From Symbiodinium natans (Eukaryota; Sar; Dinophyceae; Suessiales; Symbiodiniaceae): a stretch of DNA of 64,000 nucleotides. A program made the translations under genes and the position numbers. Of the stretch, positions 1-13,450 are shown in pieces (positions within the stretch are counted from its first letter, which is position 1; each line of letters begins with the position of its first letter). Under the pieces are notes generated by a model. That model was not told the DNA's origin, did no database searches, and saw only the letters and a list, made by a program, of their open reading frames with translations. The DNA lies in assembly GCA_905221605.1 (NCBI GenBank), contig CAJNDS010001546.1, forward strand, positions 286,001 to 350,000. Direction: 5' to 3'.

Positions 1-3000
1 TCTTTCAATGTGCCTGAGCTGGCACCACTTCCGACCTCAGCAGTCGGAGCGTTGGAGGGGTTGGAGTTTCCCCTTCCTCCCGAAGAAGGTCCTCCTCCCA
101 GGCCACGAGCGTCACTCCTCAGTAGCTCCGCTACCACCTGTGAACCCCGGCGGTATCGACTCTCTCAAACCACGCACAAGTTGCTTTCGCCTCGGTGCTC
201 ACTTTTCTTCCGCCATGCGTTCCTAACAGCGTGCCATCTAACATCAAGGGCCCCTCGTTGAGAGATAACAGCATCGTGTGGGCTTCATGGCTCAGAAACC
301 TCATCAGGTTATCCCTAACAAAAACCTAGGGTCCAGACTGAGGACAGTGAGCCGAGATCTACCCACAGCTGCACATTTGCTAAGACCGGCATGGCCGAGC
401 GTCTTGGAGGCTTATGGGTGTAAGATCGCATTGCAGCACTAAAACTGGCAGCCCGAAACCCAATTGCGCCTCCGAGAAAATACACAAAACAACCCCGAAA
501 CTGCCGAGACCAGCGCCCATCCTCAGTCTGAAGAGTGAAAAGCGTGGACAGGCGTGGACGGCGCACCTATGCCACACCGTGTGAGCATCTCTGCCACAAC
601 GGAACCAACTCCTCCGATGCCTCGGCATCTGGGAGGGGTCCAAGGCTTCAGCTGCTTGGGTGACCTGCGTGAGGGCTTTACATTAAGACGTTACTTGCAG
701 GGTTTGTAGGACTTGGGCTTGGGGCTGTGGAGCTCGACTCGGGCTTGCCAAGGTTCGCGGTTCGGATTTTGCGCGCGCGTTGGCAGGTCGGACTGTGGCA
801 AGCTTTTTGGTGGCAGTACCTTCCTTGACTCATCTTGCAGCACGCTCTCAAGTTTGTCAAGTGAGATCAAGTCGCCCTGGCAGTTCCAAGCCTTCAGCAA
901 CCCCAGATCGCCGCCAACGGGGCTTGGGGCTCGAGGGGAGTTGAGGGGTTTGGGTTTCAAGGTTTGCAAGCTGTGGCGTCCACCCACAATGAGCACCGAG
1001 AAGTGGCGGATTTTCTGGTACTCCTCCACGACGCCTCGTGCACAGCCGCTCTAACAACCCATCGAGCCCAGATTGGCAGGCAGCTTGAAGGACAAGTGAT
1101 CCTGCAGTCGGAACCTGAACCCTGAGTCTGAGGATTTTCAAGATTCGACTAGAAGAATCGCAGGCCAAGGGAAGGGGGGGGGTTGGAAAGGCGGGGGCGC
1201 TTGTTGACCGAGGGGCCCATTCTTTCAAGCGCCATGAGCCGGCTGTAAGGATTGTCCTGGCGGTGAAGAAAGTAATCCGATGGTGTTTCGTGGTTCAGGG
1301 TTTCACGGGCGAGTACAAGGTCAGTGGGGAGGGATCCAGCACCGAGCGAGCCAGTCTGAGCTTTGGTGTCAAAGTCCTTGGCTGCTACACATGACTCGAC
1401 CCCCGCCATTTTTGAAGCCTTGCAACTCAAAAGAACCCACACAAGAAACAACAACAGCACACAAAACAACTTAAAGACCCTGAACGCTTGAATCCGAAAC
1501 ATCTGAATCTCAACTGACCTCCAACTCCTAGACGCAAAAATCAGTCGGAACATTCGTGGCTTCAGGGCTGGATTGTCAAGTAGTTGAGAGTTCACAACTC
1601 ACAGCCTTGAGAGCTGTAGGAGATTAGATGTTCAGTGATTCAATCAAGGCCTCAGAGCTCTAGTTGGGGTTGTTCCAGGCTTGAGTTCCCTGCAGTAAAT
1701 CAGCTCCAGCTTTGAGGGGTGCCTTCGGAAGACGACTGGGCTATACTGTGCTTCTTTGAAGCGCGCAGGCGAAACGTCGCGCACTTCGGCACTCATGACG
1801 TCAATCTTTTCCTGTGCAGGATATGCGGTGCATATTGTTCACGCGGCAGGTCGGAAGACTGTTAGACCCTAAATGCGTCACAGCCAGATCGTCTGTAGGC
1901 CAGGCTATATTCAATCCCTGTGTCCTGCGTGAGTTCATGATTGGAAGTAGCATCAGGTTGCAGTGCCTTTCTGATCTGTGCCTTTGCCAAGAGGAACCCT
2001 AGCAGCTGGAAGCCAGATTGAGCAAAGGCCGCAGAACACAGCATACTTTGGTACAAAGCCCCTTGCTTCCCCCCCCCCCCCCAGATCTAGCCGATGGAGT
2101 CTCCGCAGTGCTTTGTTGGAGGCTGCCCCGCGGTGATTCAAGGTTTACTCTTCAGGTTCTGAGCTTGTATGGCTCAGTACCCATGAACATGCTTTGTGGG
2201 TTTGGGGCAATGAGGGACAAAAGAAGAGGCCGAAAGACCTCTACGGTACAGCTGAGCAAAAATAAGGCGCGAGCTCTGGCTGAGCCTCGTTGTGGCCTTT
2301 GCTCAAGCTCCAATCGGCCGAGGGCGTGATATGTAGGGTTTACAAAGCTTAAGATCCATGTTCCGCTGTTGCCTCAGTTAGGAGTCCGTGGGGTTCAAGT
2401 GGTAGTTTCGGGTTTTGGGTTTGGAGTTTAGGCTGTCGCACACTCTACTTCTTCTCACTGTATCGAGGGTACCTTGGCCTCTCTAGACCCGACTCTACCC
2501 GCTAATCCTGAAGCCAAGCTGGGTGGCGGGCTCCTTCCCTGAATCGTCCTTCCTGCAGAAGTGATCGGGACTATGCTTCAATGCCACCTGGAGCTTCTCG
2601 TGTTTAGAGCTTTGAACCAGACCGCCCATATATCCGCAACCCCTAAGGCCACGATAAGGCAGATCCCTCAAGAAGTCTCCTCTTCCACTGCGGATCCTTG
2701 CTCTTCTGCCTGGGGCTGGGTGAAATCGTCCACCTACCTAACTGAGGAACGACGAAGCCAATCTACGGCCTAGGTCGGCTTGTTACAATGTAAAGAATGG
2801 CTGAAAACGATACCGGGTTATAGGTTTCTCTCTTCCTCCTCAGAATGAAAAGCGCGGCGCGCTCTCTGCATACTGTATTGTCCAGCCAAGGTTCAACGCA
2901 GCACCCCCAATTTAAGCTATGAACCTATGCTGAAGCCGCACTATGAATCGCGAATCTGCCCGCGCTGTGGTAGGGTGCTTAGGTCGTGTCTTAACCGAGA

Positions 3001-4458
3001 GGATCCCAGCGCGAGGTTCTTACATGCAATCTTGCCTTGACCGAGCCTAAGTGGCAATGTAGAAGCTTCAAAAGCACCTTCAAAGCTAAACCGCCATGCG
3101 CATTGTCCACCAAAGCTCGACTCAAGCCCCTCCTACAAACCTGTCGAAGAAACTGCTGAAGCTTGGGCTTCCCAGCTTTGGCATCTCTTTGCTGTCCTTC
3201 TCCTTACAAGAACGATGTGCAAGATGGACGCAGTTACCAACATGGTAGCAAAGGTCAATTCTTTTGGTTTTGGGGAAGGGGGGGGGGTGACATTTTGGGC
3301 TCTTTGCTGAGGAGGAATCAAAGCAACGCCGCACAGTTAGCCAAGTCTCTGCACCTCGGGGCATGTCGCCCTTCTCTGCTGCTTGCTCTTTGTCTTTCCT
3401 TTTGCCCCTGCCTGCAAGTCAAAGGTCCGCAGATAATTCTATTGTTCTTTGGGCATTCTGGCCTGCCATTGCAAAGGCCTTGCGAAGTGCTGGCTGGTTG
3501 ACGTGTATACTGCAACCGTTTCGAGGGTTTTGGCACGCTTCGAAGGCACGAAGTTGTGAAACAAAAATGGTTTTTGACGACTTCACAAGGAAGGCTCGCT
3601 TGGAATTGCGCTTGCTCCTGGCCAACAACAGTGGAATGCCCGAACCCTAACAGGCTAGTGCTAGCATGTACAGACCAAGCTACACAAGCACTACTGGGCG
3701 AAGGCATGCCGAGTACCTGCGATGGCAAGCGTAGAGGCAGCATCAAGCGATCTGCAAGGTGGTTTTCAGGCGTTTTGTGTTCAGGTAATCAGAAACCTCG
3801 TTGAATTCTCGGCTTCTGCCTGTCAAGCTGGGCTGAGGCGGTCGACGCGCATCACTCACGATGTTTACAAATCGTTTGCACTTGCTTGTGTAGGTGTTGC
3901 AGTGCCTTCTGCCGGCATGGGCCCGTGGCTGCCCATGGACACACGTGCAGGATGTGGAGTGTCGGGTTTTCAGGGGTTACTTGACATGGCCTATGGGCCT
4001 CTGGTCCACTGAGAACGAAGGAGTGCCCCCCACGGTGTTGCGGCTTTGGCTAGGATTTCCTGTTTTGCTTCTTCTTGAAATCCAGCAAAACGGAACTAGG
4101 TACCCTATATAACCCCTTCAAGACTTCTTTGGGGGGATAGAAAGCACTTGATTCACAAATCCTCGTTCCCTACGGAGAACTGGTAAACCAAAGACGGTAC
4201 TCAGCAGTGTTCCGCTGCCGTGCCTGACTTGCCCATGCGCACGGGCAGCGGCGGAGGCGGGATGTCTTTTAAATCTGCCGGCAAATTGCACGTTAAAGGG
4301 GCATGTTGCAAGCAAGAAGCAGGTTTGAGGGCTTTAGCTTGGGACATCCCGGGCCTTACAAACAGTGAGAACAAACAGAAGCACAATGACAAGCACCAGC
4401 AAAAGAAAAAAGAATGGCTACGTCCTGATTCAAAGCTTGCGCTGCGTCTGTTTCATTT
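1..4458. other. Non-coding stretch
   Basis: No reading frame here has a recognisable domain, repeat structure or family resemblance. The sequence has mixed composition with scattered telomere-like words such as GGGTTTAGG and short homopolymer runs, including a C run near 2071. Short open frames occur on both strands but overlap each other freely, as expected of non-coding DNA. I cannot exclude small spliced exons. Confidence 0.55.
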
Positions 4459-4866
4459 TGGTATTTCTGGTTCTACGTTTTGTGCTCCTGCTTGTGCTAT
4501 TTCTGGTGCCAGCTTTTCTGTTCCCATTTGTGCTACTTCTGGTGTTGTGCTATGTCTGGTGCTAGCTTTTCTGTTCCTATTTCTGGTGCTGCTTATCCTG
4601 GCCTGTTTGTGTACTATTTCTGGTGTGGCTTTTGCGCTCCTGTTTGTGCTCGTCTAAAGAAGCTGCGAATGAATACTCAGAGCTTCTCCTCACAAATTTG
4701 TGCTTGCAGTCTTGATGACCGGCAAATGCATTCTGCCATTTCTGGCGCTGCTTCTTTCTGCTACAGTCTGGGCTTTCTCGAAGCTACTTGTTCTGCTCCC
4801 GTTTCTGCTATTTCCGGTGCTACCTTTGCTGCTCCTGATGCTGCTATTTCCAAATTACAAGCTTTC
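4459..4866 (+). repeat. Degenerate minisatellite with TATTTCTGGTGCT core
   Basis: Two blocks (about 4459-4654 and 4730-4866) contain many imperfect copies of a word resembling TATTTCTGGTGCTAGCTTTT, with spacings of roughly 25-50 bases. The pattern is open in two plus-strand frames and would encode a monotonous Leu/Phe/Val-rich or Ser/Gly-rich peptide, which I attribute to the repeat rather than to a gene. The copies have diverged considerably, so the array is probably old. Confidence 0.6.
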
Positions 4867-7820
4867 TTTTCTTCAACTGCTACTAGGGCGAGGGCGGGCG
4901 CATCCTAAGTTGGGAGTGTTGTAGGGTCAAACCATTGAAATGTCTGAGATCGAAGTGCAATGACATTGAAAGCTGCAGCTCGCATGGCAGTTCAACGATA
5001 CACGATTTCGCGTGGGCTCTGGGTTGCCGAAATGCATCCTCACCTTCTCCTACACTCTGGAGTTCGAGCTTCCTGGCGTTCTGCTAAGACTAAACCTCCA
5101 ATCACCTTCTGATTCGCCCCTACGCATATCCTCATACCCTGCGTACTCTCAACCGCAAGGCCCCCAAATGCCCCCCAGCTCTCCTCGAAAATCCTCGCAA
5201 ATCTCCCCTGAAATGAGGTCCCTTCAAAAGCCTGGATCGCTCGGCGGTCTCCTGAGCCTTGGCTGGGAGTCCTCCGGCTGTGATGTTGAGAACGTATGTT
5301 TGGCTCACCAGAGGCCGGCAAAACGCATGGCATGCCCCAAGCTTCTAAAAAGCTGCCGCGATGTCCACCCTCAACCCGGAAGCATCCGATACTCTTGCGT
5401 AATGGCTGACGGACTAGATTTTCTCGGATTGAAACAAGCACAACACTGGGGTACTGAAATGTGGCAGAATGTCCGGCCCTGCAAATAGAACTATTTGCGT
5501 AGGATGTGCAACTAAGGCGACACTCCTGAGCTTGGACAGCACAAAAAGACACAACATCTGCTGAATACTGCACTCGCAAAACTCAGACTCGGAAGCAGCT
5601 GGTCCTTACCCCCTTTGGCCCCAGCTTCTTGGCCATAGCTCTGCGGCCTGCGGCCCCACAAAACGGTGGTCGTCTACAGAGTGTCGACTGCAGGTGTGAG
5701 GGCCAGCCATTTAGGCATCAATCGCCATGATGGCAGGGCTGCCACCTTCAAGCCGTTGCAAATAACATCTCTTTTACATTCCTTAGCCGCACGTGCTCAA
5801 CGGTCAAACCTGGGAGCTCGGAGGCAAAACACGGGATCAACGTCCAAGGCAGGCCAAAACTTGTCGAGAAGCATCCAAACTACAAAGAGAAGGCACGACG
5901 ATGCTGAAAGCAAACAGTAGCAGAGCTGAATCCGCAGCACCCTGAAACTTAACTCTAAACCGAAGCAATCCCACACCCGAAACCACCCTAATTAGGGACC
6001 CAACTTCTCTTCAAGGCGAGCGGCCGGCCCATGCCGTTGGGACCGGTTAGACCCTTTCCGTAGCCCAGCGACCTCGCGACGAGGAAGGCAGTCTCCGAAA
6101 GCTTTCGGGTGTCTTTTAAGGCATTTAAGGCATCTCAACTTTGGTCTGCTGATGGCCGCCTTTCTTGGTGTCACTACTTTGTGGCTCGGTGGATTTCTCG
6201 TGGGTTATGCTTTTTATCTGTAGCACGCTCTTGAAAACGTCGTGGTTGCTGCGCCAGCTGTTAAGCCTAAACAACCCCCCAGCCCTCAAGAACTTGACAT
6301 GAGTTTTCGTCGGGTGATCAGATCTCAATCAAGCCTCGAACTTTACTCGAAATAACCCGGCACGAGCCGATGCAGCAAGACAGCAAAACCCTGAACTGCT
6401 CCTTCCCTCCCCCTCCCCTCGGAAATGACGGTCCTGGGATACGGTGGCGGGGGGGGGCCATATCCATGATAGCCGTCGCCGTAGTAGTCGGGGAGGCCCT
6501 GGGCTTTGTAAACAAGCCCCATCGTCAATGGGATCTGAGCATTCTCGGTTCTTTTGGAACTCTATAGAGCTTGAGAATTTTTTCCAGCGGGTCATGAACT
6601 CACAAGTACGAAATATGAAGACATGTTCTGTTGTGTCCTGGATCCGGGGCATCGGCTGCAGTCTCAGAGTCTCAGCTTTGCCAACGTACAACGCAATCGA
6701 ATTGAATGGAAAGTAACTGCGAAAATGGAAAATTGCAATGCCGTGCTCAGGCTCGGCAAGGGTTCATATTGGAGCCCAGAACAATTTGTCAACAAATACT
6801 TCCTTGCGAGACTGTTCGGCAAGTCGTCGATGGTCTTTCGTTGTTTCAAGTGATTCAACTCATGGTCAAGTACGAGACAGCCGCTCGTGGTAACTTCTGT
6901 TGGTCTGTTTGTTGTGCTAAGCAAGCTGAGAGAGGCTTGGCTTGAAAGCGCAATCTTTCAAGCACAGAGCAGTGGACAATGGATAGTCTAGCTGCACATC
7001 GCTCGATCATCGACGCACCTACAGGCTTTTTGGGCACTGCTCTGCTTTCCAAAGCTTGGCTGAAACTGCGGTGCAGGAACCTTATCAAACAGTCACTCAT
7101 GCAACTGCTCAGGTATCAGTCTCGTGCACAACTCTTCTTTCGCAATGCGATATTGTACTGCGCAGAGGAGGGCCGCACTTCCAGCTTGCGGTAGTTTCAG
7201 GTAAACGGTTTATTCGGATGTCCCATTTGCTGAATGGGACTGGGCCCATGCTGAACATCTCCCGGAGCCCTAGCGCCTAAGCAGTAAATGCAGGTACCCG
7301 GCCCTAAACCTTAAATCCTAAACCCCTTACCCCCTTCCCAGCTCACGAAGAACACACAAACTCGTCTCGCTGTTCAGTCCGAGGTCCGGGCTTTGCTTGG
7401 GCCTGAAGGGGGCCGTTCCCAATAGCCCTGCCAGCACACGATAAGGGAGGGATATAGGGTGTCGGGGTTTGCAGGGGCTTGTGATTCTGGGTCGGATCAA
7501 GAAGCCCCCCCCTCACCCTAGACGCCAGACAGATCTCTCCTCACAGACCACAGCTGTAGAGGCAAGCTTCTTGTGACAAAACAGGGACACGTTGAAAGCA
7601 CAATCCTAAACACCAAGTCGCATGCCTGAAGTTCAGACACGGCAAGATAGTGACAAGAGTTTTGGAGAGCGCCTTCTCTCCCTTGCTATAGCCCTTGCCC
7701 TTGCCATCATCCCACCAGGCCATGTACAGCCTTAGCTTGCTTAGCTTGGTTGGGTTTTCGGGGATACCAAGGGCTCAGAACTCGACGAGGCTTACTTCGA
7801 AACCAGCCCCCCAAAGCCGA

Positions 7821-7825
<5 letters not shown>
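4867..7825. other. Non-coding stretch
   Basis: I see no domain-bearing reading frame, RNA gene or mobile-element signature. Near 7300-7331 there is a run of degenerate telomere-like words (CCTAAACC and TAAACCCC types). The rest is unremarkable mixed-composition sequence. Confidence 0.5.
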
Positions 7826-8314
<489 letters not shown>

Positions 8315-9220
8315 TGCGCCCTATGAATGCAGCCCAACATTAGCTTCAGTGCATCAACTGTGACATAGCATGGTCTGTTGTTTCCTGGCCCGATTGGATC
8401 GCGTCGTTCCGTGAGTCTTGTCCTTCATCATGTTGAATTAAGGCATCCGCTTATCCTGTGAGCTGCTGTCCGACTTCAAGCAATCAGGATACTGTCCTCA
8501 GTCGCATCTGAATCGAGTTTGAGCTCGTCTGCATGTTATCAGGGCCTCGGTGCATTCAAGCCAATCTCAACAAGCAAATACCCTTCACAACCCACCCATG
8601 GCCGCCAGTGGCCTCATTGCCTGTATCACAATCTCGGGTTATACTAGTTGCTGAAAACTCGTGTCATTGTTAGTGTTGTTCTTACTGTAGTTGCTGCCAA
8701 TGACATTGTTCAGGCGGAGCTTCTCTGTCAACTCAGAGCCAACACCTAAAAACGAGCGCTCCTCAAAACCCCCGCGCTCTTGTTACGACCAAGGCTCAAA
8801 GGCCAGTGCGCTGGCAAGGGGCAGCAGTAACTAGTAGTAGGGTACCTTGCCTACCGGGTCTGTCTGCTGCATTTTGTGGCTAGAACTCAACCCTGTCCTT
8901 GTCCCCAACCCCTTCACTTGTCAACCTGTGCAGTCTTGAATTGTACAAGCTATGCATCTCCGGGTTTAGACCATGCAGAAAGAATTCAAGATGCGGGAGC
9001 TGCTGAGTGCAGAAGAGAGCTTTCCGTAGTTTGCTGTCGCACATCGAGTCTTCACCAACCATGCAATAACTTGTGCTTGAGCTGTGCAGAAATGGCTCCA
9101 TCTGCAGTTGTTATCCGCACCCCCGAAACCAAATTCAAAACATGAGTTGATTACATTCTGGAAGGTCCACATAGAGTGCTCGGTCCGTTGACGTTCCCCT
9201 TCAGAGTTCAGGGTTGGAAT
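8315..9220. other. Non-coding stretch
   Basis: No supported feature. The sequence has mixed composition without conserved coding signal. Confidence 0.5.
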
Positions 9221-9385
9221 ATGTTTCTCCACCTCCTGAGAAAAAGAGATGCGACAGCCACAGGACTCACACAGGCAACACATGCCAAGAGGATATTGAA
9301 GGAAGCGGGATACTGTTACGACTTCTTCCGGTACAGCCACTGCAAAAAGGAGAGCTGCTCGTATACGCACGAGAAACCTCCATAA
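9221..9385 (+). CDS. Short CCCH zinc-finger reading frame, possible exon or Gag fragment
   Basis: This short frame ends with a cluster reading GYCYDFFRYSHC then KKESCSYTHEKP. The cysteine and histidine spacing is C-x8-C-x4-C-x3-H, close to the CCCH zinc finger found in RNA-binding proteins and in some dinoflagellate retroelement Gag proteins. An in-frame ATG is at 9221 and the frame ends in TAA straight after the finger. Nothing upstream or downstream extends the domain, so it may be a terminal exon, a retroelement remnant or chance. The finger could bind RNA if the frame is expressed. The spacing is the only evidence. Confidence 0.3.
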   Translation: MFLHLLRKRDATATGLTQATHAKRILKEAGYCYDFFRYSHCKKESCSYTHEKPP

Positions 9386-10429
9386 GACGTTAGTAATCAA
9401 CTTCCTCCGGAGCATATTGATCAGTCTGAGATCAGAGCATCGTCCTCACTCGGATATCGCACCCACCAGAGACGAAAGGAGTTTTGGGTAGGGTCGGGCC
9501 GATACCCTCAGGTCAGCGACGACGCCTGCGAGGTATACTTGCCTGCAAGCCGGTCGTAGCAGAAAGGAATAAAGTCAACGATGCTGAGACGAAAAAAGGT
9601 ATTTTCACTTCGCACATTCTTTTTCCAGCCCGCTGCGTGGCCGCTGCACGGAGCAAGGCTGGTCATTTTCGGCCTCCAAGGCCTGCTGGGAAGAAGTATG
9701 AAGAAATCCATCAGATCCCTGGCAAGTAGCTCAACCTCTTCCTCCAGAGTGTAAACCGCGAAGACCCTTACAGCGTCATCCTATCTAACACCCTTGCGGA
9801 CAGGCTTCGTGGCACAGTTTCAGAGCTCCCCCAAGAGGCCACGGGGATTCGCTGCTCTTGAGGGTGGATGCTTCGCAAGTGTGTGAACAAGTGCCTCTCG
9901 TCATGTTTGATATAGGGCAGCTAGGCGATCATCTAGGCTCATAGCTGGTGAGCCTACCAATGTATGGAATCCGCTAAGCCTTTAAGCACGTTGCCTTGTT
10001 CGCGCGGGAGCTGGCCTGGGGTTTAGTGGCGCTCAAAGGTTTGTTCATGTTGCTTTGAAGTGTTGCTTTGAACCTTGAACGTTGTCGACGATGTCTGGCT
10101 TTAGGCTTTGATGGGCACTAGGAGATCTACAGTAGGGGGCTCACAGGTTCCAGGCCTTTTGCACATGAGGGGCGGCTGCCAGCGCCGCGGCGCTGTGACT
10201 TAATCTGGGGAAAATGACCGAAAGTGGCCAAGGCCAACCCAACCCCGCCCACCTTTCAGCACCGAATCCCCCGAGCGCGTGCCCACGACTCAAAGGATGG
10301 CTACAGACAACATTCTTTGGCGCACGGCAGACCTCCATACAAATCACGAGATGAGTCAATTCGCAGCTGGCAGGATGTAACCTGCATCCAGGCTAGTGTC
10401 GGGTGTGACTCGCAGCAGGCGGCAGCCGG
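9386..10429. other. Non-coding stretch
   Basis: No supported gene, RNA or repeat structure. The sequence is of mixed composition. Confidence 0.5.
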
Positions 10430-10720
10430 ATGAGATGAGTCGGGAACAAAATGCGATGAGAGTGAGCCCAGACTCCCAGACGTCCAAAAGCGACGACAAT
10501 TTCGCAATTCGCGAGCCCCGAAGTTCAAAAGTGACAACCGTTTCGCAGTTCGGGAGCCCATACATACAAAAGCGATGACAGCTTCGCATGTCTTGCGCGC
10601 AGAAGTCCAAGAGAGCGATGACAGTGATGACAGTTTCACATTTCGCGAGCCCAGACCTGCGACTGCGACGAGAGTCATTTCGTGAACCCAGAAGCCCGAT
10701 GACAGTTTCGACCATGGCGT
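10430..10720. repeat. Degenerate minisatellite, about 50-60 bp period
   Basis: A unit containing GCGATGACAGTTTCGCA, then TTCGCGAGCCCAGAAG and a variable AAAAG spacer recurs about five times with heavy divergence. The phrases TTTCGCA, GCGAGCCC and CGATGACAG are the most stable anchors. Open frames on the minus strand across it are products of the repeat. Function is unknown and the array is short. Confidence 0.6.
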
Positions 10721-11388
10721 CCGCTGCCACACCCACGCAAATCACGCAAAGGTGAGAGAGCGACTCTCTTCCAAAAACATGGTCCGCAGCGGGTGGGCCG
10801 CTGTGTAACGCCGATCTCGACCCTCGTAGACTCTTCACGTCGGAACCCCTCTAGTGTTGACACATTGTTTGGGGAACAACCCCTCTAAAAAGCCTAGTAT
10901 TCTAACGACACCCCAATCGACTGAGGGTCCTGCCCCTAGAACAGGTGGGTGGCTTTGTTTCTCAGCATCTGAATGCCGGTGAGGGAGAAGACGCAAACCT
11001 TGCCCCGTGGCTTTGGGGCTTCGAAAGCTCGTGGATCAAGGCCCGGAATTTGGGGTTCGGGCCTTCCGACTGCTTCTTTTTGGGAAGCCGGCATCCAACC
11101 TCGCTCTTCCTGGTGCTCTATAGCCGTAGAAAAGAAGCTACGAGTCTCAAACCGCCCAAGGGTAGCCTTTCAGCCTTGGGCTCAAGAACCCTTGGCTCTC
11201 TCGGATTCTCTCGGCTCCTAAACACCAGAAGAAGTGTCGGAAATCCTTAGCTATCGCAGGTTCGGATTGGAACTGCTCAGCCTTTTCCAAAATGATTCAG
11301 AGCACAGAATGCTTTTCACTACAAGGCTGACGCCACGTGTGACTGAACAACTCTGCCGCTTGAAGAGAGAAAAGGGGAGGGGTTAGGG
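10721..11388. other. Non-coding stretch ending in telomere-like sequence
   Basis: No coding signal. The last 20 bases (GGGGAGGGGTTAGGGGTTAG) are telomere-like and form the left part of the target site of the adjacent Copia element. Confidence 0.55.
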
Positions 11389-11393
11389 GTTAG

Positions 11394-11555
11394 TGTAAAG
11401 CTCGAAGGTTTCCGGAGACCTTAGCTCAGCCCATTCCTCTCCCCATAACTCTCTTCCGCAGGCGCACGAGTTTCGGTCCGAGCTGACGGCAAAAAGTCGC
11501 AGCATATGCAGCGAAGAGGCACGCCTTGGGAAGGGAGGCCTTGACTAGTTTTAGA
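11394..11555 (+). repeat. 5' LTR of Copia element
   Basis: This 162-bp LTR matches 19093-19254 with about six substitutions and no gap. It starts TGTAAAGCTCGAAGG and ends CTAGTTTTAGA. It is short for an LTR, and the promoter and polyadenylation signals are not obvious. It is followed after one base by the primer-binding site. Confidence 0.95.
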
Positions 11556-11556
11556 T

Positions 11557-11569
11557 TGGTAGCGGAGCC
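11557..11569 (+). other. Primer-binding site, initiator-Met tRNA type
   Basis: TGGTAGCGGAGCC lies one base inside the left LTR. It closely resembles the widespread TGGTATCAGAGCC primer site complementary to the 3' end of initiator methionine tRNA. The position and resemblance support a priming role. The host tRNA is not in the window, so the match is inferred. Confidence 0.7.
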
Positions 11570-11608
11570 CGTGTGCTCCAGGGTTTCCGTTGGCCTGCTA
11601 GCTTCGCT

Positions 11609-12575
11609 ATGGCTTCGGGTGTGCCGGCCACTAGTTTCTATGCGAGTACGAGTCGGGGCGGCGAACCGGCACCGGATGACGATTCTCCGCAGAGTGATGG
11701 CGGTGATGCGACTCGCCCCCACAGTGGTGATAGGGTCCCTCCTGATGATGTTCACGGGGAGACTCGCGATAGTAAGTCAGGATGGGCCACATGGAACTCG
11801 TGGCAAGACGATGGATGGACGACCGGCCTATGGAGTCGTTCATGGGATGGTGGCGACGGGTGGTGGACTCGATCGGGATGGGCTCGTGACTCGAACCGCT
11901 ACGATGGCCACGACACGAAGAAGAAGGGCAAGACTTGGGAGTCCACCTCAACAGGGTCTATGGGATCAGGCGACGGAGCAGGGCATGATCGAGAGTCGAA
12001 AGAATCCTTCTCCGAACAATGGGAAAGCCGAGATTCCTGCAGTGATGCTCATCACTCACGAGATGATGGCCGTGATCCTCCTGACGGTTGGGGACCTTCT
12101 ACAGAGGGACGAGGTGATCCTTTTGGCGGCGCACGTTCATGTCTGAGACAGATTGCGGCGTGGCGGAGGATGACAAGAATGTCCAAGGACCAGCAGGGCC
12201 TCACCCTGTACCAGCACCTTACCGACCGGGCCTGGGTGGACGCTGAACGACTCGACATGAACCGCCTTGGTAGCAGCGAGGGCGTCGATTACCTGATTGG
12301 TTGGGCACAAGATACTTGGACGTCCAGATCACTCAGGCGGGGCGCAGTCTCTCCGAGTTTTTCTGGAAGCTCCGTCGCAAACCTGCTCAGTCGGTCCGTG
12401 ACTACATGGCGGAGTTTGACAGGGCCTACGCAAGGCTTGCAGAAGCAGAGAATGGGGCTCGAAGAGCAGGCTGAGTTGAACCTCTTGGCTTCGATTGGAA
12501 ACGAGTACGTCCTCAAGGATTTGCAATCACGACAGGGGCATGAGGAAACCATGGGAGACCACCACGAGGAACACG
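11609..12575 (+). pseudogene. Copia Gag remnant (frameshifted)
   Basis: The first ATG after the primer site is at 11609. The N-terminal part is a Gly/Asp/Trp/Ser-rich low-complexity region. From about 12121 the conserved Gag core appears (AAWRRMTRMSKDQQGLTLYQ, then DRAWVDAERLDMNRL). At about 12305 the core moves into another frame (LSEFFWKLRRKPAQSVRDYM) and returns near 12450 with GLEEQAELNLLASIGNEYVL after an apparent internal deletion. At least two frameshifts and one deletion make it non-functional. Gag would normally package element RNA. I judged the family from the arrangement and conserved phrases, not from a search. Confidence 0.8.
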
Positions 12576-12989
12576 AAGAAGGAATGGCCCACCCGGAAAC
12601 CTTTCAGCGCTGACGTTGCTGTCTTCGAGGAGCCCTCCTTCTTTGAGGACCACGATGGCGATCACGAGGAGGGCCTGGAGAAGTTGCTAGCGAGCTCAAC
12701 CAGGCGTACCTCACCCATGAAAGTGCAAAACAACGGCACAGGGAGACAGAAAAGCTCAGAGGAAGTGATGCGGAAAGCCTCAAACGCCTTGCTGCAGAGA
12801 AGCTACAAGCTGCCAAGGCTCGCAGTTTTTGCTCTGCGTGTAAGGGAAGGGGCCACTGGCATCTCGACAGCGTGCATCCGCTGAGTCGCAGCAACCAGGG
12901 CAGTACCACTACCTCCACGGCGGCGACTTCGGGTACTTCGGGTGGTGCTGCCGGGCATGCGACAAGGGACTCAACCAAGGCGAACTTTC

Positions 12990-13450
12990 CTTGCCACGTT
13001 GTTCATGTGACCTGGGACATCGGAGACCGCGTCGGCAAAGGACTCGTCGGTATCACTGATACCGCATGTGCAAGGTCAGTCGCAGGATGTGGATGGATGG
13101 ATGGTTACCTCACTGAAGTCAGACAGCGAGAGGCGAACCCCAATTCCTTTCTTGCAAGGAAGCTTTCAAGTTCGGCGCATCGAAGATCTTCGTGGCGAAC
13201 TACGGGGTGCTCGTGGGGTTCAAGCTCGGCTTGCATCATGTGGTGCTGAAGGTCGCTGTGGTGAACGGAGACGTACCTCTCCTCATCTCACGAGGAGCCA
13301 TGGCCAAGATGGGGATGATCATCGACGTCGGCGCGAATCGGGCCACTTTCAAAGCTTTAGAAGTTCATGACACGCAGCTCTCCATAACAGACACGGGGCA
13401 TCCGGCTTTTCCTATCGAGCCAGTTCCTGTTCAGGCTCACCTTGCGAACA
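12990..13450 (+). pseudogene. Copia aspartic protease remnant
   Basis: ITDTACARSVAG at about 13052-13087 carries the Asp-Thr-Ala active-site triplet of retropepsins. The rest of the domain continues in a different frame from 13192 (GVLVGFKLGLHHVVLKVAVV, then VPLLISRGAMAKMGMIIDVG), including the hydrophobic Leu-Leu-Ile-Ser flap-side segment. The frameshift between the two halves lies near 13190. The domain would process the Gag-Pol polyprotein, and as it stands it is broken. Confidence 0.75.
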
